Of a DNA stretch of 14,902 nucleotides, positions 6,669-13,875 are shown piece after piece; within the stretch, counting starts at the first letter, position 1; every line of letters begins with the position of its first letter. This DNA comes from Gemmatimonadota bacterium (lineage in GTDB: Bacteria; JAAXHH01). Both the position numbers and the translations under genes were made by a program. Under the pieces are notes generated by a model. It searched no databases, was not told where the DNA came from, and worked only from the letters and a program-made list of their open reading frames with translations. Where the stretch lies: assembly GCA_026713285.1 (NCBI GenBank), contig JAPOOT010000161.1:1-14902 (forward strand). The letters run 5' to 3'.

Positions 6669-8651
6669 CTACCAGCCGTCCACGATATGGCCCGCGCCCG
6701 GAAACCAGACTGCGTCCACCAGAAAGGTCAGGAAGACGCCGAGGACATAGCCCGCGAGTATGCCAATAAACAAGGGTTGCGCCTTACGGTACAGCGATAC
6801 GCCGCCGAGCCGCAGGATCACCGTCTTGATCAGCCATACGATCAGAATGGAAAAGAAAGCCATGTCGGCCGCGTAGGTGGTCACGATCCCGAATCCCACG
6901 GGATGGAGGGGCCAGAAATGCAGCCGGTGATGGGCCCAGATCAGAAATCCCGATATCAACACCCCATTCAACACCATGGTCAACTGCGGTTGCGTCATGG
7001 CCTGGGGATTGGTCAGGAAGGTCTCCAGCTGGGCCCAGTATCCGCTCGCGCCGGACTGAAAACCGCCGGCCTGGAGCTGGGATGCGCCCATGTCATACCC
7101 CAGGTACAGCGTGTACACGATGGCCGTCATGAATCCGATGAAGAGTGAAAGGGCAATGGCGCCGAACACGCCCCGGCCCACGCCGCCCATGACGTCGCCG
7201 ACCTTGGCGGCGTGCGCCATCGAACACATGCCGAGCGTCCGCCAGTTGCGCGTAAAGGTCTGGCAGAGCCACATCCCCGTGATCGTGCGGGCGTTGATGT
7301 GCTCCGACCCGACGAACCGGAACGTGATCTCGTTGGCGCTGTTGTACGGCAGGTCCAGGGACGCCAGGCCGGTCTCGGCCACTACGCGGGTCACGCCGAT
7401 GTACAGGACCAGCAGCACGAACATCATGAGCATCACGACCCAGAGCGTCATGCCCGCGCACCACAAGAGGAAAACCATGTAAAGCGAACCGCCGGCGAAA
7501 GATAGGACGGCCGTGCGATAGGAAAAGAACTCCCGCGTATCATCGATTTCCGGCGCTTTGCCGAGCGCCTTCCGAAACACGTCGCGGATATGCCTGCGTG
7601 CCATCCACAGACCGAACAGCACGAAAATGAAAAAGCCGGACAGATGCTGAAAGTGCATCATCTCGAGCGGACCCGGGACGCCGACCCGCGTCATCACGCC
7701 CTGTTGAACGATGCGGATGAGATAGAACAGCCAGACGCTGAGCAGCACCTCCACCCGCGTGAAGTACGCCACCCCGATCAGCAGGAAATTCAGGCGGACC
7801 TGGATCGGGTGGAAGGCTTCATACAGGGTCAGGGGGAAGGCGTGCCCCGCGCCGAAAGGGATGGCGGGGAACAGATCGAAGAAGCTGAACATGTTCCAGG
7901 TCATGATAAACAGCGTGATGCCGAACCCCCACCAGAACAGGCGCACGCGGGCAATCCTCGGGAACAGGGCCGTTTCCTCGGCGCCGTCGACCAGCGTCAA
8001 TGGCACCTGGGCCAGCGGGAAGGTCAGCCGTTCGTGTTCCACCCACTGCTTCCGCAGGATGACCATGATGGACGCGCCGACCAGGAAGAGGGCGATGTAG
8101 AACGTCACCCACCAGAACATGGGCACCCACCAGATCTGCCATCGGATGGTTGTTCCCGAATACACGCCTTCGTAGAATTGATTCAGACCGCCCAGGTTGT
8201 CCCGCACGACCAGCCAGGAAGGAAGGTAGTCGAGGAAAAGTTCCGCCCAGCGGTTTTCGGGGTTGGCGTAGTAGAAAGGACCGCTGATGATCGAGACCGC
8301 GTAATTGCTGAAGGCCCAACCGGGGATGGCGGAAGCCGTGAAGACCAGGAAGAAGATCACGATCAGCTCCTGCCGGCTGAATGGATGTCCGTAACCCGCC
8401 TTTTTCAAGACCGGGTTGACCAGGAGTACCATCAGCAGGAAGGGCAGCAGCGCGGCGACGGGCAGGTGGGTGACCGTGATGAAGGATCCGCGCGTGACGA
8501 ATTCGGATGAGAGCGACCAGAGCGTCAACAGGACGGTGAAGACGCATCCTATGGCCACGGCCCGTAGGGTAAGGCCGGCGGACACGGGTTGCTTTACAGG
8601 CGGAGGAGCGGCGGCCTGCCGGCCGGTCTGGGGCGATGAGACTGTGGTCAT
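6669..8651 (-). CDS. Large polytopic membrane protein, DUF6785/DUF6784-like, candidate transporter
   Basis: The 660-residue protein has a Pro/Ala-rich cytosolic N-terminus (1-25) and roughly 13 hydrophobic segments. These lie near 30-48, 60-80, 94-112, 175-200, 240-260, 287-318 (one or two), 335-350, 383-420 (two), 495-515, 560-577, 590-615 and 627-647. Conserved-looking polar motifs between helices include WVEHERLTFPLAQVP (from about 204), TRVVAETGLASLDLPYNSANEITFRFVGSEHINART and HFWPLHPVGFG. These fit a family I know as DUF6785/DUF6784, common in Planctomycetota and uncultured lineages and lacking a proven function. The overall shape resembles a secondary transporter. It lies 114 nt after the isomerase-like gene and 60 nt before the monooxygenase, so it could be the uptake protein for whatever this block degrades. 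The start ATG has only a weak Shine-Dalgarno sequence. The domain name is recalled by motif. Confidence 0.8.
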   Translation of the reverse strand: MTTVSSPQTGRQAAAPPPVKQPVSAGLTLRAVAIGCVFTVLLTLWSLSSEFVTRGSFITVTHLPVAALLPFLLMVLLVNPVLKKAGYGHPFSRQELIVIFFLVFTASAIPGWAFSNYAVSIISGPFYYANPENRWAELFLDYLPSWLVVRDNLGGLNQFYEGVYSGTTIRWQIWWVPMFWWVTFYIALFLVGASIMVILRKQWVEHERLTFPLAQVPLTLVDGAEETALFPRIARVRLFWWGFGITLFIMTWNMFSFFDLFPAIPFGAGHAFPLTLYEAFHPIQVRLNFLLIGVAYFTRVEVLLSVWLFYLIRIVQQGVMTRVGVPGPLEMMHFQHLSGFFIFVLFGLWMARRHIRDVFRKALGKAPEIDDTREFFSYRTAVLSFAGGSLYMVFLLWCAGMTLWVVMLMMFVLLVLYIGVTRVVAETGLASLDLPYNSANEITFRFVGSEHINARTITGMWLCQTFTRNWRTLGMCSMAHAAKVGDVMGGVGRGVFGAIALSLFIGFMTAIVYTLYLGYDMGASQLQAGGFQSGASGYWAQLETFLTNPQAMTQPQLTMVLNGVLISGFLIWAHHRLHFWPLHPVGFGIVTTYAADMAFFSILIVWLIKTVILRLGGVSLYRKAQPLFIGILAGYVLGVFLTFLVDAVWFPGAGHIVDGW

Positions 8652-8680
8652 GATGTCAGTGGATTCCAGGCGGGGGCTGG

Positions 8681-8702
8681 ACTGCGCCTTACGTTACGCA
8701 GT
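8681..8702. repeat. Short inverted repeat in the leader of the membrane protein gene
   Basis: ACTGCG and CGCAGT form perfect 6-bp arms around a 10-nt loop, 30 nt upstream of the membrane protein start codon. It could form a small leader hairpin or be a binding site, but arms this short also arise by chance. The rest of the 8652-8765 gap shows nothing I can name with confidence. Confidence 0.25.
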
Positions 8703-8765
8703 TGCTCAATGCGTTCGTAAATCAACTGTACTATGTGTTCCCGGGCAGCTCAAGGCCATAGGAAA

Positions 8766-9596
8766 TCAACGGTTCTCAACACAGTTCCTGAGCTTTTCCA
8801 GACCCATTTGAGCCGTGGTTACCGGTCCTTCGGCCCAGTACGCCGGATTGAACAGTTCCAGCGAAAGCATGCCCCGGTAATCCTGCTGTTCCAGGCTGGC
8901 CACGATCTCGTTCCAGGGCGCTTCGCCGTCGCCCGGATAGACCCGGTGCTCGTCCTCGATATCCGCGTGGGCGGGTACCGCTGGATAGTCGTTCACGTGG
9001 ACCAGCCCCAGCCGGCCGGGACCGAGGTAATCCATCCCCCGCTGGTGTCCGCTTCCCTTGTACATGTGGAATATGTCGGTCAGTAGCCTGGCATCCCGCA
9101 CGCCGCTCTCGGCAGCCACAAGTAGCGCCTCTCCCACCGTACCCAGCGTGCGGGCTATTCCCCAGAATTCAAGCAGGGGTTTCGGGGTAAAATCCGAAAC
9201 GGCATCCGTAAGTTCGGCGAATCTCCTGGCGACGGAAAACAGGTCGACATCCCTGTCGTGGATCCCCTTCGGAGCCGTGGCTACATAGGGGCATCCCAGG
9301 ACCTGGGCCATTTCGAAGCACCGTCTCGCTTCTTCAAGCCCCCTGGCATGTCGGTCGGTTTCGGGAACCGCCCATTCGAAAAATGCGATCAGGTTCACGA
9401 CACGGATCCCGCGGCGGTCCGCGCGCTCGCGAATCTGTTCCACCGTTCCGCCTCCTTCGACCCAGGCATCGATTTCCTCTGCCCAGGGTTCGATGCCGTC
9501 ATACCCGGCATCGGCCGCGATATCCACGTACTCCAGTACGGAGATTCCGGGCGACCGGATCGTGCTGGTATTGAGGCAGTAGCCAAAACGTCCCAT
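8766..9596 (-). CDS. Sugar phosphate isomerase/epimerase-like TIM barrel (AP_endonuc_2 family)
   Basis: The 276-residue protein follows the xylose-isomerase-like TIM barrel pattern: a first strand FGYCLNTSTIR, AADAGYDGIEPWAEE, VVNLIAFFEWA, GCPYVATAPKG, then the metal-site series E143 (LLEFWG), D174 (LLTDIFHMYKG), H200 (LVHVNDY) and E247 (LSLELF). Those four residues are the expected divalent-metal ligands, so the enzyme should be active. The family includes sugar epimerases, inosose dehydratases, hydroxypyruvate isomerases and endonuclease IV. The PGDGEAPWNEIVASL segment is typical of the sugar and inositol branch rather than the DNA-repair branch. The ATG has AAGGGA 8 nt upstream. It is the first gene of the seven-gene minus block. 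Exact reaction cannot be assigned. Confidence 0.88.
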   Translation of the reverse strand: MGRFGYCLNTSTIRSPGISVLEYVDIAADAGYDGIEPWAEEIDAWVEGGGTVEQIRERADRRGIRVVNLIAFFEWAVPETDRHARGLEEARRCFEMAQVLGCPYVATAPKGIHDRDVDLFSVARRFAELTDAVSDFTPKPLLEFWGIARTLGTVGEALLVAAESGVRDARLLTDIFHMYKGSGHQRGMDYLGPGRLGLVHVNDYPAVPAHADIEDEHRVYPGDGEAPWNEIVASLEQQDYRGMLSLELFNPAYWAEGPVTTAQMGLEKLRNCVENR

Positions 9597-9798
9597 ATGT
9601 CAAATCCCTTCTGCTGTGCCGCCGTACCGCCCGTACAGGACCCGGACGGCGCGGTTGAATGGCCATTTTGGACATGCGTTCAGGTGTTATAACCAAATTA
9701 GATGGCATTACAAAATTCTGTACCTTTTTAAACGGTTTCGCCTATATTGTAAACCGCTTGAAAGAAAAACGCCATCCATAGTGATGTCAGGAGCGTAC
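9597..9798. other. Divergent intergenic region, AT-richer than its surroundings
   Basis: Roughly 200 nt separate the divergent starts. The plus-strand frame is open from an ATG at 9616, but its translation has no family similarity and precedes a clean signal peptide, so I read it as non-coding. TATATT (9743-9748) is a possible plus-strand -10 box without a good -35. CGGTTT (9733-9738) and AAACCG (9751-9756) are 6-bp inverted arms. I looked for a cobalamin riboswitch because the next gene is BtuF-like, and saw no B12 box. Confidence 0.5.
9686..9713 (-). promoter_or_regulatory. Likely promoter of the minus-strand block
   Basis: On the minus strand, TTGTAA (9713-9708) and TATAAC (9691-9686) are separated by 16 nt and match the sigma70 hexamers at four and five of six positions. 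This would start transcription near 9680, giving a leader of about 80 nt before the isomerase-like gene. The -10 box lies within the 8-bp palindrome GTTATAAC (9686-9693). It is the best-looking promoter in the window, in its most AT-rich stretch. Confidence 0.4.
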
Positions 9799-10722
9799 GT
9801 GCGGGACTTTTCAAGCTTCACTAGATCAATACTGCTCTTCTGTCTCCTCCTGATTCCCCAGGCTGTTTCGGGTCAGTCGAGCGTGACGGACGACACCGGG
9901 GCCACGTTTACCGTGGATAGCGCCCCGCAGAGAATCGTGTCCTTAATCCCGAGTAACACCGAACTGCTTTTCGCTGTCGGGGCGGGAAGTTCGGTCGTCG
10001 GGGTGACGAATTACTGCGACTATCCCCCCGAAGCTCGGAAAATCGAGAAAGTCGGCGACCTCACGGCCATGAGCCTTGAAAAAGTCGTTGCCCTCGACCC
10101 TGAACTTGTGCTGGCCACGAAGGGAAACTCCAAGGAACTGGTATTCAGTCTGAGGGCGCTGGGTGTCCGGGTGTTCGTCCTCGACCCACAGACAATCGAG
10201 GAAGTACTCGATGCCACTGGCAAGGTGGGTGCGCTCACAGGGCGTTCCGAGGCGGCGCGCGCGCTTGTCGACGGCTATAGACAAAGGCTGGCCCATGTCG
10301 CGGACCGGATTGACGAGCTGACGGAAAGCGAACGTCCCTCGGTATTCGTCGGCAGTCCGTTCAGGGACGAAAACTGGACGCCAGGTCCCGAAACGTATAC
10401 CTCGGCGGTAATCCGCCGGGCCGGTGGCCGGAACATTGCCGACGACCTGGCGCCGCGTACCTGGGCGGTTTACAACCTGGAGAACATCGTTTCGAAAAAC
10501 CCGCAGGTCCTGCTGTCCACCCTGGACGTGGGACAGGACCCCGCGGAAACGAGGACGAGGTACCTGGAACGGGCGAAGTCGCTCGAGGGTTGGCGCGATC
10601 TGGACGCCGTGCGTAACGAACGCGTCGTGCTGATTCCCGGGAACTGGCTGCTTCGGCCGGCGCCCAGGCTGATCCAGGCGATCGAAACGCTGGCGAGTGC
10701 CCTGCATCCGAACCTGTTCTGA
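9799..10722 (+). CDS. BtuF/TroA-like periplasmic substrate-binding protein
   Basis: The protein belongs to the helical-backbone metal-receptor family that binds vitamin B12, haem or Fe-siderophores for ABC importers. Visible are TVDSAPQRIVSLIPSNTELL, the VGVTNYCDYPPEARKIEKVGD segment, LEKVVALDPELVLAT and a C-terminal lobe ending RLIQAIETLASALHP. The N-terminus SILLFCLLLIPQAVSGQ is a Sec signal peptide, probably cut after VSG. Its Cys lies inside the hydrophobic core, so it is not a lipoprotein lipobox; a soluble periplasmic protein fits a Gram-negative envelope. GTG at 9799 is chosen because AGGAG lies 5 nt before it; ATG at 9784 is in frame and adds five residues but has no clear ribosome binding site. 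No BtuC or BtuD partner is adjacent; the following ABC protein is exporter-type and not an obvious partner. Ligand uncertain. Confidence 0.85.
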   Translation: MRDFSSFTRSILLFCLLLIPQAVSGQSSVTDDTGATFTVDSAPQRIVSLIPSNTELLFAVGAGSSVVGVTNYCDYPPEARKIEKVGDLTAMSLEKVVALDPELVLATKGNSKELVFSLRALGVRVFVLDPQTIEEVLDATGKVGALTGRSEAARALVDGYRQRLAHVADRIDELTESERPSVFVGSPFRDENWTPGPETYTSAVIRRAGGRNIADDLAPRTWAVYNLENIVSKNPQVLLSTLDVGQDPAETRTRYLERAKSLEGWRDLDAVRNERVVLIPGNWLLRPAPRLIQAIETLASALHPNLF

Positions 10723-10773
10723 AGACGTACACGAGAATACGCTAACGATACCTGATACACCTGGCGATCCTAT

Positions 10774-12966
10774 ATGCCTCTTCTAAGCAAAATACCTAAC
10801 GAGCTGCACGGCCTGATACGGACCAGATTGCCGGCAGACGCGGACAAGGCGGAGCTGATTCTCGCCTGCAGAACGGATCTGGCGCCGGACGGCCGCATCC
10901 AGGAATCGATGCTGCTGGTCACCCGGCGTCACCTGGCGGTAGCCACGCTGTCCGACGGGCAGTGGTCGCTGACGCACACCCTGCCCCTGGTGGACATCAC
11001 TGGGCTGAACGTCGAGCCGCTCGTCGGCGCGAGCGCGCTCATGGCCAAGGTGGACGGCAGGGATATCAGGCTGCTCCGGTATTCCCATGCGGTGGCGCAG
11101 GACATGTCGGACGCTGTCGAGTCCCTGTTGCATCTGATCGGTCCCGACGGCAGTCCGGACCATACGGACCCCGTCACAGAAGACCCGGTTCCGGACTGGT
11201 CGAGCCGCGAGGCTCACCTGCGCACGTTCCGGCGCCTGTGGGCATTCTGCCTTCCGCACTGGCGCACGCTGGTCATCGCGATGGCCGTCACCATCGTGGC
11301 ATCGGCCATCGACCTGTTGCCCCCGTACCTGACCATGATCCTCGTGGACCAGGTCCTGGTGGACATGAGCACCTACATGTGGCTTCCGCTGATCGTCGCG
11401 CTGCTGGCGGTGTCCCGTATCGTCCATACCGGAGTGACCGTCGTGAGCGGCAGAATGCTGGCCGTGCTGGGTGACCGGCTGGCCTTCGACGCGCGGTCGG
11501 AGTTGCTGAACGTCCTGCAACTGCTGCCGCTCAAGTACTACGATATGCAGCAGACGGGCGGACTCATGGCTCGTATCGCACGGGACGCCAAGTCGATCCA
11601 CTACTTCTGGATCGATTTCGCGCCGCAGGTGATCCAGCAGGGACTGCTGGTAATCGGCATGACCGCGGTGCTGTTCTACCTGAACTGGGAACTGGCCTTC
11701 CTCGTCCTGATCCCCATTCCCGCCATTATCTTCGCATCGATTCACATCAAGCGCTACCTGATGTGGTTTTACGGAAGGTCCTGGGACAGCTGGGCGACCT
11801 TCTTTGAACGGGTCAACGACGCGCTGGCCGGCATCCGGGTCGTGAAGATCTTCGCCCAAGAGAAACGGCAAAGCCGGGACATGCATCTCGAGAACGAGAA
11901 GGTGTTTACGGCCGAACGCAACATACACGTCCGATCGCGCACGGTGCGCCCCCTCCTCGCCTTCATCGTGTCCGTGGGCGGGCTCCTCGTCTGGTGGTAC
12001 GGCGGGAGACAGGTTCAATCGGCGGAAATGACCATCGGCATGCTGATGGCCTTCTTCCTCTACCTGAGCATGTTCTACAATCCCGTGCAGCAACTGACCA
12101 GCATGGCCGACTGGATTCCCGAGATGATGACGGCCATTACCCGCACCTTCGAGGTCATCGACAGTCCCATCGAGGACTATACGCCAGGCGAGACCGTCGA
12201 CGTGCCCCGTTTCGAGGGACGCCTGGAGCTGCAGGACGTCAACTTCGGCTACGTGGCGCACCAGCCCGTGCTGAAGGGGATCAACCTGAACGTCGAACCG
12301 GGCGAGATGATCGGGCTCGTGGGACACTCGGGCGCGGGCAAGTCCACCCTCATCAAGCTGATGTGCCGCTTCTACGACGTCGATGGGGGCGGTATACTCA
12401 TCGATGGGATCGACGTGCGACGGATGGACCTGATGCAGCTGCGCGGCCAGATCGGGTACGTGGAGCAGGATCCCTTCCTGTTCTCCGGGTCCGTGACCGA
12501 CAATATCCGCTTCGGCAACCGGGATGCGTCCCGGGAGGAGATCATCGAGGCCGCCATCAACGCGAACGCCCACGAATTCATCGTCAAGCTGCCCGACGGT
12601 TACGATACGGCCGTAGGCGAACGGGGCGGCAGGTTGTCCGGCGGGGAGCGCCAGCGCGTCGCGATCGCACGGGCCATCCTGCACGATCCGCGGATCCTGA
12701 TTCTCGACGAACCCACGTCGGCCCTCGACCTGGAAACGGAGAAGAAGATACAGGAAGCCCTGGGACGGCTCATGGAAGGCCGCACGACGCTCGCCATCGC
12801 CCACCGCCTGTCCACCCTGAGAGACGCCGACCGGCTGCTTGTACTCAAGAACGGCGAGCCGGTGGAACTGGGTACCCACGAGGAACTGCTGAACCGGCAA
12901 GGCGAGTACTACCGGCTGGTCCAGTTGCACACCAACGTCTCCAGCATCGTGGGCGTGGAGGGGTAA
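10774..12966 (+). CDS. Fused ABC exporter (ABCB/MsbA-like) with an extra N-terminal domain, paired with DUF1854
   Basis: The 730-residue protein joins an N-terminal soluble domain of about 150 residues, a six-helix exporter membrane domain (about 160-440) and an ATPase domain. The ATPase motifs are complete: A-loop Y493, Walker A GHSGAGKST (517-525), Q-loop Q565, signature LSGGERQ (621-627), Walker B ILILDE (641-646) and switch H677. It should be an active half-transporter working as a homodimer in the inner membrane. The N-terminal part (ILACRTDLAPDGRIQESMLLVTRRHLAV...) is beta-rich and looks like a PH-type fold; ordinary MsbA-like exporters lack it. The gene is followed after 3 nt by a DUF1854 gene, a pair that NCBI names cyanophycin-metabolism-associated in other bacteria. 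No cyanophycin gene is in this window, so the cargo is open. It starts 51 nt after the binding-protein gene with a weak ribosome binding site. Confidence 0.92.
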   Translation: MPLLSKIPNELHGLIRTRLPADADKAELILACRTDLAPDGRIQESMLLVTRRHLAVATLSDGQWSLTHTLPLVDITGLNVEPLVGASALMAKVDGRDIRLLRYSHAVAQDMSDAVESLLHLIGPDGSPDHTDPVTEDPVPDWSSREAHLRTFRRLWAFCLPHWRTLVIAMAVTIVASAIDLLPPYLTMILVDQVLVDMSTYMWLPLIVALLAVSRIVHTGVTVVSGRMLAVLGDRLAFDARSELLNVLQLLPLKYYDMQQTGGLMARIARDAKSIHYFWIDFAPQVIQQGLLVIGMTAVLFYLNWELAFLVLIPIPAIIFASIHIKRYLMWFYGRSWDSWATFFERVNDALAGIRVVKIFAQEKRQSRDMHLENEKVFTAERNIHVRSRTVRPLLAFIVSVGGLLVWWYGGRQVQSAEMTIGMLMAFFLYLSMFYNPVQQLTSMADWIPEMMTAITRTFEVIDSPIEDYTPGETVDVPRFEGRLELQDVNFGYVAHQPVLKGINLNVEPGEMIGLVGHSGAGKSTLIKLMCRFYDVDGGGILIDGIDVRRMDLMQLRGQIGYVEQDPFLFSGSVTDNIRFGNRDASREEIIEAAINANAHEFIVKLPDGYDTAVGERGGRLSGGERQRVAIARAILHDPRILILDEPTSALDLETEKKIQEALGRLMEGRTTLAIAHRLSTLRDADRLLVLKNGEPVELGTHEELLNRQGEYYRLVQLHTNVSSIVGVEG

Positions 12967-12969
12967 GCC

Positions 12970-13449
12970 ATGTCCTTTCTCGATCCGGCCGCCATACGCC
13001 TCGAACGGCGCGACGACCAGCCGCCTACGCTGTCTATCGCGGGCGACCTGTTCTTCAACGTCAGAATCCGCCAGGCCTTTCCGCTGTCCTTCGAAAGCCG
13101 GTACATCACTTTCTTTGATCAGGAAGACGAATACCTGGGGATCGTGGCCGACCCGGAAGCCTGCGACGAGGATACCAGTCGTATTATCCGTGATGAGATC
13201 GAATGGCGCTATTTCCGGCCGAGGATAGAGCGGGTCCTGGAAATGGAAGGCCGGGGTGGCACGTCCCTGTTCTCGGTGGAGACGGACCGGGGCGCGGTAA
13301 AGATCCCGATGCGGGACCTCAGGGAAGGCATGATGGAATTGTCGCCCGGCCGTATCCTGATCACGGACGAGCACGGCAACCGGTACGAGATCCCCGACCT
13401 CGACCGGCTGGACCGGCGCAGCCGCCGCCTGATCCGCCGCCTGATCTGA
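12970..13449 (+). CDS. DUF1854 family protein, partner of the ABC exporter
   Basis: The 159-residue protein is soluble, with no membrane segment or signal peptide. Its core (GIVADPEACDEDTSRIIRDEIEWRYFRPRI, VETDRGAVKIPMRDLREGMMELSPGRILITDEHGNRYEIPDLDRLDRRSR) fits DUF1854, whose members end in a similar 'EIPDLDxLDxxSR' stretch. The start lies 3 nt after the exporter stop, with GGAGGGG 6-7 nt upstream inside the exporter's last codons, so the two are co-transcribed and probably made together. An accessory cytoplasmic role with the transporter is inferred from this pairing; the biochemical function of the family is not known to me. The last eight codons before the stop are an exact 12-bp tandem duplication (RRLI twice). 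Confidence 0.87.
   Translation: MSFLDPAAIRLERRDDQPPTLSIAGDLFFNVRIRQAFPLSFESRYITFFDQEDEYLGIVADPEACDEDTSRIIRDEIEWRYFRPRIERVLEMEGRGGTSLFSVETDRGAVKIPMRDLREGMMELSPGRILITDEHGNRYEIPDLDRLDRRSRRLIRRLI
13423..13446 (+). repeat. 12-bp perfect tandem duplication at the DUF1854 C-terminus
   Basis: CGCCGCCTGATC occurs twice back to back (13423-13434 and 13435-13446), immediately before the TGA stop. It encodes RRLI twice and gives the protein a strongly basic amphipathic tail. The identity at every base, including third positions, points to a recent slippage duplication. Confidence 0.85.
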
Positions 13450-13453
13450 CGGC

Positions 13454-13873
13454 TTAACCCATCAGCATCGGTGCGATCTTCGCATAAGCCGTCTTGAACC
13501 CGAGCACGGCCAGGTAGATCCCAACGCCCAGCAAGACCATCAGAATCGTGCCGATCGCGACCAGGAGCGGTTTGCTGCTGGCGAACCGTAGCTTGAGCCG
13601 TTCCACCTTGGCGTAGATATCGGGGTACTTCTGTTCCAGCCGGGACAGTATGCGCCTGGCGAAGGCGTTGCGCGTGGACAGGATCGTCAGCCCGATGACG
13701 ATGAACAGCACGCCTTGCAACAGGGGCAGGAGGAGGCCCAGGACCCCGAGGACGAGAAAGGTCCATCCGAGTACGGACTGGGCCATGCGAAAGAGTAGTT
13801 TCTGTTCTATCTGCTTGAATCCAATCTCTTGACGGTATATCCAGTCAGTTAACGGTACGCCCAGTCGCAGCAA
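13454..13873 (-). CDS. Small membrane protein, PGPGW-like
   Basis: The 139-residue protein has a polar amphipathic N-terminus, a hydrophobic hairpin (about 33-66, LGWTFLVLGVLGLLLPLLQG then VLFIVIGLTILS), a charged cytosolic stretch (RILSRLEQKYPDIYAKVERLKLRF) and a last membrane segment (about 105-127). The 'LGW...LGLLLP..QG.LF...G' hairpin recalls small inner-membrane proteins of the PGPGW/DUF454 kind, but the exact PGPGW motif is not kept, so the family call is loose. The start is uncertain: the frame opens with TTG at 13873 only 2 nt after the TPR gene stop, without a clear ribosome binding site, and the next ATG (13786) would remove the N-terminal 29 residues. Position suggests coupling to the TPR gene. 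It converges on the DUF1854 gene with 4 nt between stops. Function unknown. Confidence 0.72.
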   Translation of the reverse strand: MLRLGVPLTDWIYRQEIGFKQIEQKLLFRMAQSVLGWTFLVLGVLGLLLPLLQGVLFIVIGLTILSTRNAFARRILSRLEQKYPDIYAKVERLKLRFASSKPLLVAIGTILMVLLGVGIYLAVLGFKTAYAKIAPMLMG

Positions 13874-13875
13874 GA

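Noticed and set aside
7590..8510. 306-codon plus-strand frame
   Set aside because: Antisense to the membrane protein gene; the translation is rich in Glu, Gln, His and Pro with no fold-like pattern, which is the shadow of hydrophobic codons.
9733..9756. CGGTTT/AAACCG inverted repeat as a terminator
   Set aside because: Arms of only 6 bp with a 12-nt AT-rich loop and no following T-run; it sits between divergent starts where no terminator is needed.
9616..9798. N-terminal extension of the BtuF-like gene from an ATG at 9616
   Set aside because: It would bury the signal peptide behind about 60 residues rich in Arg, Tyr and His, and it overlaps the AT-rich divergent promoter region.
9597..9798. 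Cobalamin riboswitch ahead of the BtuF-like gene
   Set aside because: No GCCACTG-type B12 box and no matching conserved core seen by eye. A covariance-model search would be decisive.
10783..13374. 863-codon open frame on the minus strand, the longest frame in the window
   Set aside because: It is exactly antisense to the ABC exporter and DUF1854 genes, whose motifs are complete. Its translation is His/Gln/Asp/Val-rich with no domain pattern, as expected from the complement of GC-rich codons.
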